Counted from the first letter of the stretch, positions 36,359 through 46,862 are shown. The stretch: DNA of 64,000 nucleotides from an uncultured Oscillospiraceae bacterium (GCA_934481385.1 CAKSPD010000008.1:1-64000); one strand, 5' to 3'. Notes: a model not told the origin generated them from the sequence alone. Translations and numbers: made by a program.

Positions 36359-39189
36359 AAGATAAAATAATTATAAAAGGTGCAAGAGAACACAATCTTA
36401 AAAATATTGACCTTGAACTTCCTCGTGACAGTTTTATTGTTATGACAGGACTTTCAGGTTCTGGAAAATCTTCACTTGCATTTGATACTATATATGCGGA
36501 CGGTCAGAGAAGATATATTGAAAGTCTTTCCTCATATGCAAGAATGTTCCTCGGTCAGATGGAAAAGCCTGATGTTGACAGCATTGAGGGACTTTCCCCT
36601 GCTATATCAATTGACCAGAAAACAACTTCAAAAAATCCACGTTCAACTGTCGGAACAGTTACGGAAATTTACGATTATCTGCGACTTCTTTATGCAAGAA
36701 TAGGCGTTCCGCACTGTCCTGTCTGCAACCGTGAAATACATCAGCAGAGTATTGACCAGATTGTTGACAAAATTATGAATCTTGAAAAAGGTACAAAAAT
36801 TCAGTTGCTTGCTCCGATTGCAAGAGGAAGAAAAGGACAGTATGCAAAGGAACTTGAAAGTGCAAGAAAAAGCGGTTTCGTAAGAATACGGATTGACGGC
36901 ATTATGTACGACCTTTCCGAAGAAATAAAGCTTGATAAAAATAAAAAGCATAATATTGAAATAGTTGTGGACAGACTTGTCATTAAAGAGGGCATTGAAT
37001 CCCGACTGACTGACAGCCTTGAAACTGTTTTTTCAATCACAGACGGAATTGTTGCTGTTGACGTAATCGGAAGCGATGAACTTCTTTTTTCACAGAATTA
37101 TGCCTGCCCTGAACACAATATAAGCATAGAGGAACTCAATCCCCGTATGTTCTCTTTCAACAATCCTTTCGGAGCTTGTCCGAGCTGTACAGGTCTGGGA
37201 ACTCTGCGTCATATTGACCCTGATATTATCGTTCCCGACAAAAAACTGAGTATTCTTGAAGGTGCAATAAAAGCAAGTGGCTGGAATACCATTGAAAAGG
37301 ATTCAATTGCACTTATGTATTACAATGCAATTGCAGATAAATTCAATATAAGCCTTGATACTCCTTTCGGAGAACTTCCGGAAAAAATTCAGAAAATATT
37401 TCTGTATGGAACAGATGAAAAACTTGAACTTAAAATTATTGAATCATTCGGAGGCGGTGTGAGATACGGTGGATTTGAAGGTGTCATAAACAATCTTGAA
37501 AGACGATACAGAGATACAAACAGTGATTATGTAAAATCTGAAATAGAATCCTATATGACTGAATCCGAATGCCCTGATTGTCATGGAAAACGTCTAAAAC
37601 CCGAAAGCCTTGCTGTTACAGTAGGTGAACTTAATATATATGAACTAACTCAGATGTCAGTGCGTGACTGCCTTGAATTTTTCAGAAATCTCAATCTTTC
37701 TGAAACAGAAAAAATGATAGGCGGAAGAATTATAAAGGAAATCTGTGAAAGACTCGGATTTCTGAAAAGTGTCGGACTTGAATATCTTACACTTTCACGT
37801 TCTTCGGGAACACTTTCAGGCGGTGAAAGTCAGCGTATAAGGCTTGCAACACAAATTGGTTCATCACTCACAGGAGTTCTTTATATACTCGATGAGCCAA
37901 GTATCGGACTTCATCAGCGTGACAATGACAAACTCATAGCAACTTTAAAGCGTCTGCGTGATTTGGGAAACACTCTTATAGTAGTTGAACATGATGATGA
38001 TACAATGCTTTCTTCTGATTATATTGTTGACATCGGTCCGGGAGCAGGAATAAACGGCGGAAACGTTGTATTTTCCGGAACTGTTGAAAATCTCCTTAAA
38101 TGTGAGGAATCAATAACAGGTCAGTATCTGAGCGGAAAGAAAAAAATTCCCGTTCCTGATAAAAGACGAACCGGAAACGGTCTGTATCTAACTGTAAAAG
38201 GTGCTTGTGAGCATAACCTCAAGAACATTGATGTAAAAATTCCGTTGGGTGAATTTGTATGCGTTACCGGTGTTTCAGGTTCAGGAAAATCATCACTTGT
38301 CAATGAAATTATATACAAGTATCTCGCTGTAAAGCTTAATCATGCAAAAATGAAAAGCGGTAAATTCAGCGAAATCCTCGGCACAGAAAATCTTGATAAG
38401 GTTATAAACATTGACCAGTCACCTATCGGAAGAACTCCACGTTCAAATCCTGCAACTTATACAGGTGTTTTCACTGATATTCGTGAACTTTTTGCAAAAA
38501 CTGCTGATGCAAAAGCTAAGGGATATACAAGCGGACGTTTTTCGTTCAATATAAAGGGCGGACGCTGTGAAGCATGTGAAGGTGACGGAATAAAAAAAAT
38601 TGAAATGCACTTTCTGCCTGATATTTATGTTCCATGTGAAGTCTGCAAGGGTAAACGCTATAATCGTGAAACGCTTGAAGTTCACTATAAAGGAAAATCA
38701 ATCTATGATATACTCGAAATGTCAGTAGATGAGGGAGTAATTTTCTTTGAGCATATCCCGAAAATTTACCGAAAACTCAAAACCTTACAGGAAGTCGGAC
38801 TCGGATATATAAAAATCGGTCAGCCGGCAACTACTCTTTCAGGCGGTGAGGCACAGCGTGTAAAACTTTCAACAGAGCTTTCAAAACGTCCGACCGGAAA
38901 GACTATCTATATACTTGATGAGCCTACAACAGGACTTCATACTGCTGATGTTCATAAGCTTATTGATGTCCTCCACAGACTCACCGACAGCGGAAACACT
39001 GTCCTTGTAATTGAACATAACCTGAATGTAATAAAAGTTGCAGATTATATAATTGATTTGGGAGCTGAAGGCGGTGACGGTGGCGGAGAAATTGTTGTAT
39101 GCGGTACGCCTGAAGAAGTTGCAGAATGTGAAAAATCCTATACAGGAAAATATCTTAAACCTTATCTTTCAGAATCTTCGGATTCATAA
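36355..39189 (+). CDS. uvrA: Excinuclease ABC subunit A
   Basis: Damage-recognition ATPase of nucleotide excision repair, 944 residues. Two ABC modules with Walker [14 protein letters not shown] and [13 protein letters not shown], signatures [12 protein letters not shown] and [12 protein letters not shown], and zinc modules (CPVC/CPEH..CPSC region, and CEACEGDG...CEVCKGKR). Full length. The 3' end overlaps the convergent thioesterase gene by 28 bp. Confidence 0.98.
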   Translation: MKDKIIIKGAREHNLKNIDLELPRDSFIVMTGLSGSGKSSLAFDTIYADGQRRYIESLSSYARMFLGQMEKPDVDSIEGLSPAISIDQKTTSKNPRSTVGTVTEIYDYLRLLYARIGVPHCPVCNREIHQQSIDQIVDKIMNLEKGTKIQLLAPIARGRKGQYAKELESARKSGFVRIRIDGIMYDLSEEIKLDKNKKHNIEIVVDRLVIKEGIESRLTDSLETVFSITDGIVAVDVIGSDELLFSQNYACPEHNISIEELNPRMFSFNNPFGACPSCTGLGTLRHIDPDIIVPDKKLSILEGAIKASGWNTIEKDSIALMYYNAIADKFNISLDTPFGELPEKIQKIFLYGTDEKLELKIIESFGGGVRYGGFEGVINNLERRYRDTNSDYVKSEIESYMTESECPDCHGKRLKPESLAVTVGELNIYELTQMSVRDCLEFFRNLNLSETEKMIGGRIIKEICERLGFLKSVGLEYLTLSRSSGTLSGGESQRIRLATQIGSSLTGVLYILDEPSIGLHQRDNDKLIATLKRLRDLGNTLIVVEHDDDTMLSSDYIVDIGPGAGINGGNVVFSGTVENLLKCEESITGQYLSGKKKIPVPDKRRTGNGLYLTVKGACEHNLKNIDVKIPLGEFVCVTGVSGSGKSSLVNEIIYKYLAVKLNHAKMKSGKFSEILGTENLDKVINIDQSPIGRTPRSNPATYTGVFTDIRELFAKTADAKAKGYTSGRFSFNIKGGRCEACEGDGIKKIEMHFLPDIYVPCEVCKGKRYNRETLEVHYKGKSIYDILEMSVDEGVIFFEHIPKIYRKLKTLQEVGLGYIKIGQPATTLSGGEAQRVKLSTELSKRPTGKTIYILDEPTTGLHTADVHKLIDVLHRLTDSGNTVLVIEHNLNVIKVADYIIDLGAEGGDGGGEIVVCGTPEEVAECEKSYTGKYLKPYLSESSDS

Positions 39190-39605
39190 CCGATATATCT
39201 GTGAAAAACATCATATATTTCAGGATAATTTGACTTTGTTCTTACCGGTTTCATATTCATATCAGTAAAACAGTGGGAAGTTTTTCCGACAGCACAAAGC
39301 TTTCCGCTGTCACGGCTTACTATTCTGTAAGAAATTTCAAGACGTACACCGCTGAACTTCTCAATTTTCTGATAAACGGCAAACTTCTCATCAAATACAA
39401 GAGGTGAAAGATAATGACATTCCGCTGAAAGTACAGGAACCATTATATCAAAAGCCTCTATACTGCTGAAAGGAAGCCCTGCTTTCCGGAGAAAATCAAC
39501 ACGGGCTTCCTCAAACATGCGTATATAATTTGAATGATGAACAACACTCATTTTATCGGTTTCATAATAGAAAACCTTTCTTTCATAAGGTGTTATAATA
39601 TTCAT
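39162..39605 (-). CDS. Acyl-CoA thioesterase, YbgC/4HBT hotdog family
   Basis: A 147-residue hotdog-fold protein. The N-terminus [28 protein letters not shown] matches the YbgC/4-hydroxybenzoyl-CoA thioesterase motif, with the Asp of YETD as the catalytic residue position. It should hydrolyse short acyl-CoA esters; the true substrate is unknown. It reads against uvrA, and the two coding ends overlap by 28 bp with no terminator between them. ATG with GGAAG-type site upstream. Confidence 0.88.
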   Translation of the reverse strand: MNIITPYERKVFYYETDKMSVVHHSNYIRMFEEARVDFLRKAGLPFSSIEAFDIMVPVLSAECHYLSPLVFDEKFAVYQKIEKFSGVRLEISYRIVSRDSGKLCAVGKTSHCFTDMNMKPVRTKSNYPEIYDVFHRYIGYESEDSER

Positions 39606-39670
39606 AAAAAAGCACTTCCTTTCAGAAGTATTATATCATATTTTTTTAAATTATTCAAGAGGTGATTTAT

Positions 39671-41206
39671 TTGAAAAAGATTTTAAGCAAAATTTTCAGC
39701 CGGCTTGTCTTTACTATATTCCTTATGCTTGTACAGGTTGCAGTTCTTGTACTCGGAGTATGGAAACTCAATGAAAAATTTTACTTTGTATACGGATTAC
39801 TGACTCTGCTCGATATTATACTTGTTATATATATTAACAATCGTGATGACAACCCCTCCTATAAGCTTTCGTGGATAATGCTGATAAGCGTAATTCCGGT
39901 TTTCGGTGGTCTTACTTATCTTTACTTAAAAATACAGTTCAGCCGTAAAATATTCATAAAGGCTCAGGAACGCAGTACCGAATACGGAAATAATTATCTC
40001 AGACAGTCTGAAGATACAGAATTACTTCTTGAATATGAAGATAAAGGAATGTATAATCTTTCAAGATATATACAGAATGTTTCAGCATATCCTGTCTATA
40101 ATAATACAAAGGTAAAATATTATTCTGTCGGTGAACTTCAGTTTGAAGATATTGTTTCCGAGCTGAAAAAGGCTGAAAAATTCATATTTATGGAATATTT
40201 TATAATATCCCCCGGCTATATGTTTGATACTATTGCTGAAATTCTCAAACAGAAAGCCCGTGAAGGTGTTGAAATCAGAATTATGTATGACGGTGTGGGA
40301 ACTCAGATAAATATGCCTGAAAAATATTTTCGTGAACTTTTACAGTATGGGATAAAATGCAAAATATTCAACCCTTTCAGACCATTTCTTTCATCTGTAC
40401 AGAATAACCGTGACCACAGAAAAATCCTTGTAATTGACGGTCATACCGGATTTAACGGCGGTACTAATATTGCAGATGAATATATAAACCGCAAGGAACG
40501 ATTCGGTCACTGGAAAGATACTGCACTTATGATTAAGGGCGAGGCTGTATGGAATCTTACTGTTATGTTCTTACAGATGTGGGAAATAGATGAACCTGTA
40601 CTCTGCAATTATCTGGAATTTATTCCGAAATACAATGTAAAGGGAAATTTTATAAATGACGGATTTGTACAGCCGTTTTCTGACTCTCCTCTTGACAATG
40701 AACATATCGGCGAACTTGTGTACATGGATATTATCAGCAATTCACAGAAATATCTCTATATAACTACCCCGTATCTTATTCCCGACAATGAGCTTTTAAC
40801 ATCTCTGAAACTTTCCGCAAAAAAAGGTGTGGACGTCAGAATAATTACTCCGCACATTCCTGACAAATGGTATGCCTATGTGATTGCATGGACGTATTAT
40901 CCTGAACTTATAAAGGCAGGCGTTAAAATTTATGAATATACCCCCGGATTTATTCACGCAAAAAACTTTGTATCAGATGATAATGTAGGGGTTGTCGGAA
41001 CGATAAATCTTGATTACAGAAGTCTTTATCTGCATTTTGAATGTGCAACCATACTCTATAAAAATTCCGCAGTCAAGGATATTCGTGATGATTTTCTTGA
41101 AACACAGGAACGTTCTCAGCTTATAACTTTGAAAGACTGTGCAGAACGTCCGCTGAAAAATAAAATTGCCGGATATATTCTCAGAATGTTCGCACCTCTT
41201 TTATAA
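39671..41206 (+). CDS. cls: Cardiolipin synthase
   Basis: Phospholipase D-type enzyme that joins two phosphatidylglycerols to make cardiolipin. 511 residues from the TTG at 39671 (AGAGG eight bases upstream); a GTG at 39662 overlaps the ribosome site. Two N-terminal membrane segments are followed by PLD domains with HKD motifs HRKILVID...GGTN and HAKNFVSDD...GTINLD. The length is normal for bacterial Cls. Confidence 0.93.
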   Translation: MKKILSKIFSRLVFTIFLMLVQVAVLVLGVWKLNEKFYFVYGLLTLLDIILVIYINNRDDNPSYKLSWIMLISVIPVFGGLTYLYLKIQFSRKIFIKAQERSTEYGNNYLRQSEDTELLLEYEDKGMYNLSRYIQNVSAYPVYNNTKVKYYSVGELQFEDIVSELKKAEKFIFMEYFIISPGYMFDTIAEILKQKAREGVEIRIMYDGVGTQINMPEKYFRELLQYGIKCKIFNPFRPFLSSVQNNRDHRKILVIDGHTGFNGGTNIADEYINRKERFGHWKDTALMIKGEAVWNLTVMFLQMWEIDEPVLCNYLEFIPKYNVKGNFINDGFVQPFSDSPLDNEHIGELVYMDIISNSQKYLYITTPYLIPDNELLTSLKLSAKKGVDVRIITPHIPDKWYAYVIAWTYYPELIKAGVKIYEYTPGFIHAKNFVSDDNVGVVGTINLDYRSLYLHFECATILYKNSAVKDIRDDFLETQERSQLITLKDCAERPLKNKIAGYILRMFAPLL

Positions 41207-41217
41207 AAAAACAGCTA

Positions 41218-41246
41218 TTGACTTATTTTCTGTCAGATGCTATAAT
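41218..41246 (+). promoter_or_regulatory. Promoter of the Mrp/ApbC gene
   Basis: -35 TTGACT (41218-41223), 17-bp spacer, -10 TATAAT (41241-41246). Confidence 0.8.
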
Positions 41247-41266
41247 AAAAATGTAAAAATATTCAG

Positions 41267-41290
41267 AACTCATTGCTTCGGCAATGAGTT
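41267..41290 (+). promoter_or_regulatory. Leader hairpin with cUUCGg tetraloop before the Mrp/ApbC gene
   Basis: AACTCATTGC and GCAATGAGTT form a perfect 10-bp stem closed by TTCG, about 15 bases into the predicted transcript and 20 bases before the start codon. No T run follows, so it looks like an mRNA-stabilising or regulatory element rather than a terminator. Confidence 0.65.
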
Positions 41291-41310
41291 TATTTAAGGA
41301 GTGATTTTTT

Positions 41311-42123
41311 ATGAGCGAATGTAATCACGATTGCTCAAGCTGTTCTTCAGCCGGTAACTGCGAATCCAAAAGCTTTATCGAAAAGCCAAACAAATTAAGC
41401 AGAATAGGTAAAGTTATCGGAATTGTCAGCGGTAAAGGCGGTGTAGGAAAAACTCTCGTTTCATCTATGCTTGCTGTAAATATGAAAAAAACCGGCAAAA
41501 ATGTCGGTATTCTTGATGCTGATGTCACAGGCCCTTCAATTCCTAAGGCTTTCGGAATCCATAAACGTGCAGAGGGAACTAATGACGGTCTTATTCCTGT
41601 TAAGAGCAAGGGCGGTATTGATGTTATGTCAATAAATCTCCTGCTTGAAAATGATACTGACCCTGTTATATGGAGAGGCCCTGTTATAGGCGGTGTTGTA
41701 AAACAGTTCTGGACTGATGTTATATGGAAAGATGTAGACTATCTTTTTGTTGATATGCCTCCGGGAACAGGCGATGTTCCGCTTACTGTTTTCCAGTCAA
41801 TACCTGTTGACGGAATAATCATTGTAACATCTCCGCAGGAACTTGTTTCAATGATTGTCGGAAAAGCTGTTAAAATGGCTAAGATGATGAATATCCCCAT
41901 TATCGGCATTATCGAAAACATGAGTTATCTTGAATGTCCCGACTGCAAGAAGAAAATAAAAGTATTCGGCGAAAGTCACGTTGATGAAGTTGCTATTGAA
42001 TATGGTATTCCTGTTCTCGGAAGAATCCCGATTTGTCCAGACCTTGCACTTGCATGCGACAAGGGAGAAGTTGAAAACTTTGATTCAAAAGACTGGTTTA
42101 ATGAGGCTTTATCAAATCTCTGA
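41311..42123 (+). CDS. Mrp/ApbC-family Fe-S carrier ATPase
   Basis: P-loop NTPase, 270 residues, of the Mrp/NBP35 group that carries and transfers Fe-S clusters. The deviant Walker A is GKGGVGKT; DADVTGPSIPKAFG and DMPPGTGD are family hallmarks. The N-terminus has CNHDCSSC plus a further Cys at about residue 17, resembling the NBP35-type N-terminal cluster. The C-terminal CPDC, which binds the bridging cluster, is present (SYLECPDCKKK). Confidence 0.92.
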   Translation: MSECNHDCSSCSSAGNCESKSFIEKPNKLSRIGKVIGIVSGKGGVGKTLVSSMLAVNMKKTGKNVGILDADVTGPSIPKAFGIHKRAEGTNDGLIPVKSKGGIDVMSINLLLENDTDPVIWRGPVIGGVVKQFWTDVIWKDVDYLFVDMPPGTGDVPLTVFQSIPVDGIIIVTSPQELVSMIVGKAVKMAKMMNIPIIGIIENMSYLECPDCKKKIKVFGESHVDEVAIEYGIPVLGRIPICPDLALACDKGEVENFDSKDWFNEALSNL

Positions 42124-42129
42124 AAAAAA

Positions 42130-42164
42130 ATAAAAAGGGCGGAATAAATTCCGCCCGATTTTTT
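42130..42164. terminator. Bidirectional terminator
   Basis: GGGCGGAA (42137-42144) pairs with TTCCGCCC (42149-42156), flanked by A and T runs, between the convergent Mrp gene and the sugar transporter operon. Confidence 0.92.
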
Positions 42165-43064
42165 TTATTCTTTTACACCACCGAGTGCTACACCGGCAAT
42201 AATGAACTTTGAAAGGAAAACATATGCTACGATAATCGGTATTACTGAAAGGGCAATAGCCATATAAACTACACCGTAGTCAATTTTATCACTTGCTGTA
42301 AGTGATGCCATCATCATAGGGAGTGTTTTCTTTTCTACACCTACTGAAAGGAGTATCATCTGAGGTGTATAGAGGTTGTTCCAGTTCTGAATGAATGCGA
42401 AGATTGACTGTACTGCAATAGCAGGCTTCATCATAGGAATAGCAATTTTAATAAATGTTCCGAATTCGCCTGAACCATCAATACGAGCTGCTTCAACGAT
42501 TTCAAGCGGGAATGATGACTTCATATATGAACGCATGAAGTATACAACCGCAGGAGCTGCAACAGCAGGGATAATAAGTGGCCAGAATGTGTTATGTAAC
42601 TTAAGGTCAATCATAAAGCTAAGGAATCCGGCACCGGTTACCTGTACAGGAACCATCATAACCAAAAGGATTATTGTGTAAGAAATTTCTTTAAGCTTAA
42701 AATCATAAACGTGGATACCGTATGAAGTAAGTGCTGAGAAGAATACGGTAAGAATTGTTGCACATATTGTAATGATTGCACTGTTCTTATAACCATAAGC
42801 CATATTTATTGATGACTTGAACTGTGAACTTGTTGTAAGAGTTTTAAAGTTTTCACCAAAACTTCCGCTTGGAATAAGTGAGAAACCGTTCTGAATTTCA
42901 ACTGATGAACGTGTTGAGTTAATCAGGAGAATATATATCGGCAAAAGACAGATAATAGTAAGTATAACCATCCATGCAAATAAAACCCATGATTTAATTT
43001 TAATCTTCTTGGTGTAGTTGTCCTTAGCTGCACCATAAGTAGATTTCATACTGTTTTTACTCAT
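42165..43064 (-). CDS. Carbohydrate ABC transporter permease, MalG type
   Basis: Second permease of a CUT1-family sugar importer, 299 residues with six membrane segments. The coupling loop EIVEAARIDGSGEFGTFIKIAIP is the EAA motif of MalG-type proteins. It overlaps the preceding permease by 4 bp. No ATPase gene is in the cluster, so a shared MsmK-like ATPase encoded elsewhere is likely, as is common in Firmicutes. Confidence 0.93.
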   Translation of the reverse strand: MSKNSMKSTYGAAKDNYTKKIKIKSWVLFAWMVILTIICLLPIYILLINSTRSSVEIQNGFSLIPSGSFGENFKTLTTSSQFKSSINMAYGYKNSAIITICATILTVFFSALTSYGIHVYDFKLKEISYTIILLVMMVPVQVTGAGFLSFMIDLKLHNTFWPLIIPAVAAPAVVYFMRSYMKSSFPLEIVEAARIDGSGEFGTFIKIAIPMMKPAIAVQSIFAFIQNWNNLYTPQMILLSVGVEKKTLPMMMASLTASDKIDYGVVYMAIALSVIPIIVAYVFLSKFIIAGVALGGVKE

Positions 43065-44095
43065 ATACTAAGACCTCCAAACTGCTTGCTCTTTGCCTTA
43101 GCATCTTTCTGAAGCTTTTTACGCTGTTTTTTCTTGGCAATTTCGTCCTTATCTCTGTTGAGATAGAAAGTAATTGAACCGAGAATGAGTGTTACGATAA
43201 AGAGTATTACTGATGCTGCACCGGCATAACCGAACTGTGCACCGTTCTTGTTTTTATATCTCTGGAAGATATAAACTGCAACAGTCTGGATATTCTTGTT
43301 AATTTCTGTACCTGTATGATAAAGGTAAGGAATATCGAACATCTGAAGACCACCTATCATTGATGTTACGAGTGTGTAAACCATGATAGGGCTGAGAAGC
43401 GGAATTGTGATTTTCCAGAAAGCCTGAGTACTTGTAGCACCGTCGATTTCAGCAGCTTCAAAGAGTGAAGGGCTGATACCCATAATACCTGACATAAGCA
43501 TTATCATAGTATTACCGAACCAGAGCCATGTCTGAATGAACATTACAGTTCCTCTTGATGCAACAGGGCCTTTAAGGAAGTCAACAGGGCCTAAACCGAT
43601 TGTACCGAGAATCTGGTTTACTGCACCGTTATCTGAACAGAGTGACATAAAGAGAACTGATACTGATGCGGCTGTAATAATATTAGGAAGGTACATTACA
43701 ACTTTGAAGAATCCCTTACCAGCAATTTTAAGTCTTGCATCTGTAAACCAAGCTGCGAGTGAAAGTGAAAGTATAATCTGTGGAATAAAGTTACCGAACC
43801 AAAGAATTATAGTATTTTTGAAAGCACTGAAAAATTCTTCATGCTGCATTCTGAGGTTACGGGCATCTCCTCCTGAAAGGAGAGTTGAATAGTTGTCAAA
43901 GCCTACTAACACATCATTACTTGTAGTATTTTTTTCGGAAGGGTTACCATTTCCGTGGAAACTAAGAATAAAAGTGTTAATTAAAGGCCATAGCTGAAAA
44001 ATAAAATAAACAATAAAAAATGGCAATATAAAGAAATATCCGTATTTTGCATAGCTGATTGACTTAATGCGTCGCTGTGCACCTGTTGCTGCCAT
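43061..44095 (-). CDS. Carbohydrate ABC transporter permease, MalF type
   Basis: First permease of the sugar importer, 344 residues from the ATG at 44095 (AGAGGG upstream). A longer reading to 44137 would run through a strong hairpin and lacks a ribosome site. EAA motif SLFEAAEIDGATSTQAFWKITIPLL is present. The C-terminus is Lys-rich and cytoplasmic. Confidence 0.92.
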   Translation of the reverse strand: MAATGAQRRIKSISYAKYGYFFILPFFIVYFIFQLWPLINTFILSFHGNGNPSEKNTTSNDVLVGFDNYSTLLSGGDARNLRMQHEEFFSAFKNTIILWFGNFIPQIILSLSLAAWFTDARLKIAGKGFFKVVMYLPNIITAASVSVLFMSLCSDNGAVNQILGTIGLGPVDFLKGPVASRGTVMFIQTWLWFGNTMIMLMSGIMGISPSLFEAAEIDGATSTQAFWKITIPLLSPIMVYTLVTSMIGGLQMFDIPYLYHTGTEINKNIQTVAVYIFQRYKNKNGAQFGYAGAASVILFIVTLILGSITFYLNRDKDEIAKKKQRKKLQKDAKAKSKQFGGLSI

Positions 44096-44138
44096 AAAAC
44101 ACACCCTCTCTATTGATATGGAAATAAAATAACACACA

Positions 44139-44167
44139 CCTGAGGAATAGCATAGCTATCCCTCAGG
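44139..44167 (-). promoter_or_regulatory. Intercistronic hairpin between binding-protein and permease genes
   Basis: On the minus strand CCTGAGGGATAGC and GCTATTCCTCAGG form 13 pairs (one G-U) around a TAT loop. No T run follows. It sits 33 bp after the binding-protein stop, where a hairpin can protect the upstream message or reduce read-through so that more binding protein than permease is made. Confidence 0.7.
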
Positions 44168-44200
44168 CAATTAAACGTGGTTTAATTTTATGTTATTAAA

Positions 44201-45688
44201 TTATTCAACAGTAACTTCTTCGAGTTCTACTGATACAGCGTCCTTGAAGTCTTCAACTGTTTCGTCCCATGACTTGCCGCCCTTTACATAAGATTCCTTA
44301 ACTGTGTCGAGGAACTTGGACTTGATTGTTGCGTCATAAGGAGTTACAAGGCCGTTAAGGTTAATACCCTTTACAGATTCGTCAAGAACTTCAAAGTAGT
44401 TCTGTCCGCCGAGGTTGTTGAGAACGTATGTATCCTTGTATTCAGGGTTAGCAACGATGTCACCCATAACTGTCATATTGTTGCAGTATTCAGGCTTGTT
44501 GAGAGCATATTCCTTGATAGAAGCATCATCAACTGTGAATGTCTTGATGAATGACTGGCATTCTTCAGCATTGTCTGTACCTGGGTTAACAACCATCCAA
44601 GTACCGCCCCAGAAGTAGTTCTGCGGGCCAACGCAAACATTCCACTTACCATATGTAGCACCGTCTTTACCGCCGGCAGCAGTTGTAAGGATTGTATCAC
44701 CGAAGCCCCATGTTGATACGAAGTATCCCATTACGCTGTCAGTCTGTCCAGCTGGGAGCCAGTCTGGTGACCACTGGTCAACCTGCATAACGCCGCCTTC
44801 GTCCCAGAGTTCTTTAGCGAGGTCTGCAAATTCCTTGCATGAGTCATCAACCTTAAGTGTGTTGCTTGAATCAACCCAAGGCTGTGTACGTCCAGCAGCG
44901 AATACCTGCCAAAGACCACCGAGTGTATCAGCAAGAGCTGTCTTTCCGCCTGACTGTTCTGAAACTGTCTTAGCAGCAGCCTTGAAGTCGTTCCAGTTGC
45001 CAACCTTAGCCTGCATTTCTTCAGGTGTCTTAACACCGAGGTACTGTTCAGCAAGGTCTGTTCTGTAAGCGAAACCACCTGCGGCAGCCTGCCATGAAAC
45101 ACCCTTACGAACGCCTGATGATGACTTACCGATTTCATCTGTGTAAGAATAGATATCAGCAAAGTTAGCATCTGTGAAACCGAGTGATTCGAGAGGAGCT
45201 GTTCTTTCATCGTTGTTGATGAACATAAGAGCCCAGTCAGCTTCTACGAAGTAGAGGTCGATGTCATCGCCAGCCTTGAATTTGTTATCGAATTTTTCAG
45301 AAGCTTCGCCACCTGCACAAGCAAGGTTATCGAAAGTAGCCTTCTTACCAGTAGCAGCTTGCCACTGATTAATCATAGCTTCAGCATCGTCAGCATTCCA
45401 TGAAGATACAACGAAGTTGTCACCGCCGGTAGCAAGAGTTACTGCACCAACTTCTTCTGAAGCAGCACCTGCCGGTGTAGCAGCTGAAGATTCGTCTGAT
45501 GATGCTTCTGATGATGCTTCTGAAGATGATTCTTCTGATGATTCTTCTGAAGATGCTTCTGAAGATGATTCAGTAGCTGAAGATGAGCTTGATGATGAGC
45601 CTTCGTTCTTGCTTCCGCAACCAACAAAAGCTGTTGTAGCCATGGCAAGAGTAGCCATTAAAGCTAAAGTTCTTTTAAGTTTGTTCAT
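44201..45688 (-). CDS. Sugar-binding lipoprotein of the ABC transporter
   Basis: Extracellular solute-binding protein (family 1 type), 495 residues from the ATG at 45688 behind AAGGAGG. Lipoprotein signal ends at FVGC. A low-complexity Ser/Glu/Asp/Ala linker of about 55 residues separates the anchor from the binding domain. Context (GH1 beta-glucosidase, LacI regulator) suggests a beta-glucoside or cello-oligosaccharide, but the sugar cannot be read from the sequence. It is first in the transporter operon. Confidence 0.9.
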   Translation of the reverse strand: MNKLKRTLALMATLAMATTAFVGCGSKNEGSSSSSSSATESSSEASSEESSEESSSEASSEASSDESSAATPAGAASEEVGAVTLATGGDNFVVSSWNADDAEAMINQWQAATGKKATFDNLACAGGEASEKFDNKFKAGDDIDLYFVEADWALMFINNDERTAPLESLGFTDANFADIYSYTDEIGKSSSGVRKGVSWQAAAGGFAYRTDLAEQYLGVKTPEEMQAKVGNWNDFKAAAKTVSEQSGGKTALADTLGGLWQVFAAGRTQPWVDSSNTLKVDDSCKEFADLAKELWDEGGVMQVDQWSPDWLPAGQTDSVMGYFVSTWGFGDTILTTAAGGKDGATYGKWNVCVGPQNYFWGGTWMVVNPGTDNAEECQSFIKTFTVDDASIKEYALNKPEYCNNMTVMGDIVANPEYKDTYVLNNLGGQNYFEVLDESVKGINLNGLVTPYDATIKSKFLDTVKESYVKGGKSWDETVEDFKDAVSVELEEVTVE

Positions 45689-45755
45689 TGGTAATTCCTC
45701 CTTAAATATGTATATCACATTATAAAAAATGTAATATGTGTAAATAAAAATAATT

Positions 45756-46769
45756 TTACGGCATTCTGCCGACTGTACGACCTGTCACAAGAAAACTTTT
45801 CACAACATTTACCATTTCATCTTGAGGAATGTCCTCCTTTGCGATGACACGCTTCAAAAGGCGACCGGCATTGATGCCGATGTTATAAGTATCCTGTTTT
45901 ATAGTCGTGAGAGAAAGGTTTTTGATTTTTTCAGCGAGCAGACCATCATAACCTGCCACAGAAATTTCTTTATTCATACTGCCTTCCATATTTTTTATTA
46001 CTTCCATACCGCTTATAGCACAATAATCATCAGGATATATTATACATGTAGGCGGATTGGGTAATTTCAGTAAATTACCGGTAAGAATTTCAGCACGGGA
46101 ACAATCGAAATATTTTCCCTGTCTGAGATAATTCTCATCAGGTCTGATACCAAGCGAATTCAAGGTATCCTTATAAGCGAGTATTCTTGAAGAAGTGACC
46201 TGAGCACTGTCGCCGTATATGTAAGCAATTTTGCGGTGACCAAGACTGTAAATATAATTTACGAGGTCACTCATACCGGCTCTGTTATCAGAAACAACAC
46301 TGCACAATCCGTCCTCTGTATAATCTATTGCAACAAGCGGAACAGAACTTCTGATAAGTTCCTGAACACTTCTGCTTTCAAAATCGACACATGCGGCAAG
46401 AACGCCGTCAACATTCCTGTAAAGGCAATGTTCATAGAATGACATTGTTCTGTCACCGATTTTTTCACTTATAAATACTATATCATAACCTGATTTTTCC
46501 ATTTCACGTTTAAAGCTGTCTATAACAGCCGAAAAGTACACATGAGTAAGACCGCTTTCAGCCTTGTCAGCCAAAAGAACACCAATAAGATAACTTCTGT
46601 TGGTTTTTAAGGCTCTGGCCTGAGAATTTGGCAGATAGCCGAGTCTTTTTGCTGTCTCACAAACAAAGTTTCTTGTAGCCTCACTTATATCTTTGTGACC
46701 ATTCAGTGACTTGCTGACAGTAGCAATGGAAACACCACATTCTTCAGCAATAGTTTTTATTGAAACCAA
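45756..46769 (-). CDS. LacI-family transcriptional regulator
   Basis: Repressor/activator of 337 residues: N-terminal helix-turn-helix and hinge (SIKTIAEECGVSIATVSKSLNGHKDISEATR) and a periplasmic-binding-protein-like effector domain. The start is a TTG at 46769 (MVSIKTIAEE), since no ATG stands before the helix-turn-helix. It is directly upstream of the sugar transporter genes on the same strand and presumably controls them. The 67-bp gap to the binding-protein gene has imperfect CACAT/ATGTG inverted bases but I could not define an operator. Confidence 0.9.
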   Translation of the reverse strand: MVSIKTIAEECGVSIATVSKSLNGHKDISEATRNFVCETAKRLGYLPNSQARALKTNRSYLIGVLLADKAESGLTHVYFSAVIDSFKREMEKSGYDIVFISEKIGDRTMSFYEHCLYRNVDGVLAACVDFESRSVQELIRSSVPLVAIDYTEDGLCSVVSDNRAGMSDLVNYIYSLGHRKIAYIYGDSAQVTSSRILAYKDTLNSLGIRPDENYLRQGKYFDCSRAEILTGNLLKLPNPPTCIIYPDDYCAISGMEVIKNMEGSMNKEISVAGYDGLLAEKIKNLSLTTIKQDTYNIGINAGRLLKRVIAKEDIPQDEMVNVVKSFLVTGRTVGRMP

Positions 46770-46833
46770 AATTAAGATTCACACCTTTTGCTGTTTCAGA
46801 TTTATGATACAACCTGAATGCTTTAGTAACCTA

Positions 46834-46862
46834 AATATACAATATTTTTGTTATAATGTCAA
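46834..46862 (-). promoter_or_regulatory. Promoter of the LacI-family gene
   Basis: Minus-strand -35 TTGACA (46857-46862), 17-bp spacer, -10 TATATT (46834-46839). The remaining part of the gap up to 47024 is AT-rich with no clear further element. Confidence 0.75.

Noticed and set aside
45417-45725. Acidic Asp/Ser-rich frame on the plus strand opposite the sugar-binding lipoprotein
   Set aside because: It is the antisense of the Ser/Glu linker and has no ribosome site.
45689-45755. LacI operator between the regulator and the sugar-binding protein gene
   Set aside because: CACAT/ATGTG bases are only imperfectly inverted in AT-rich sequence, so no operator was called.
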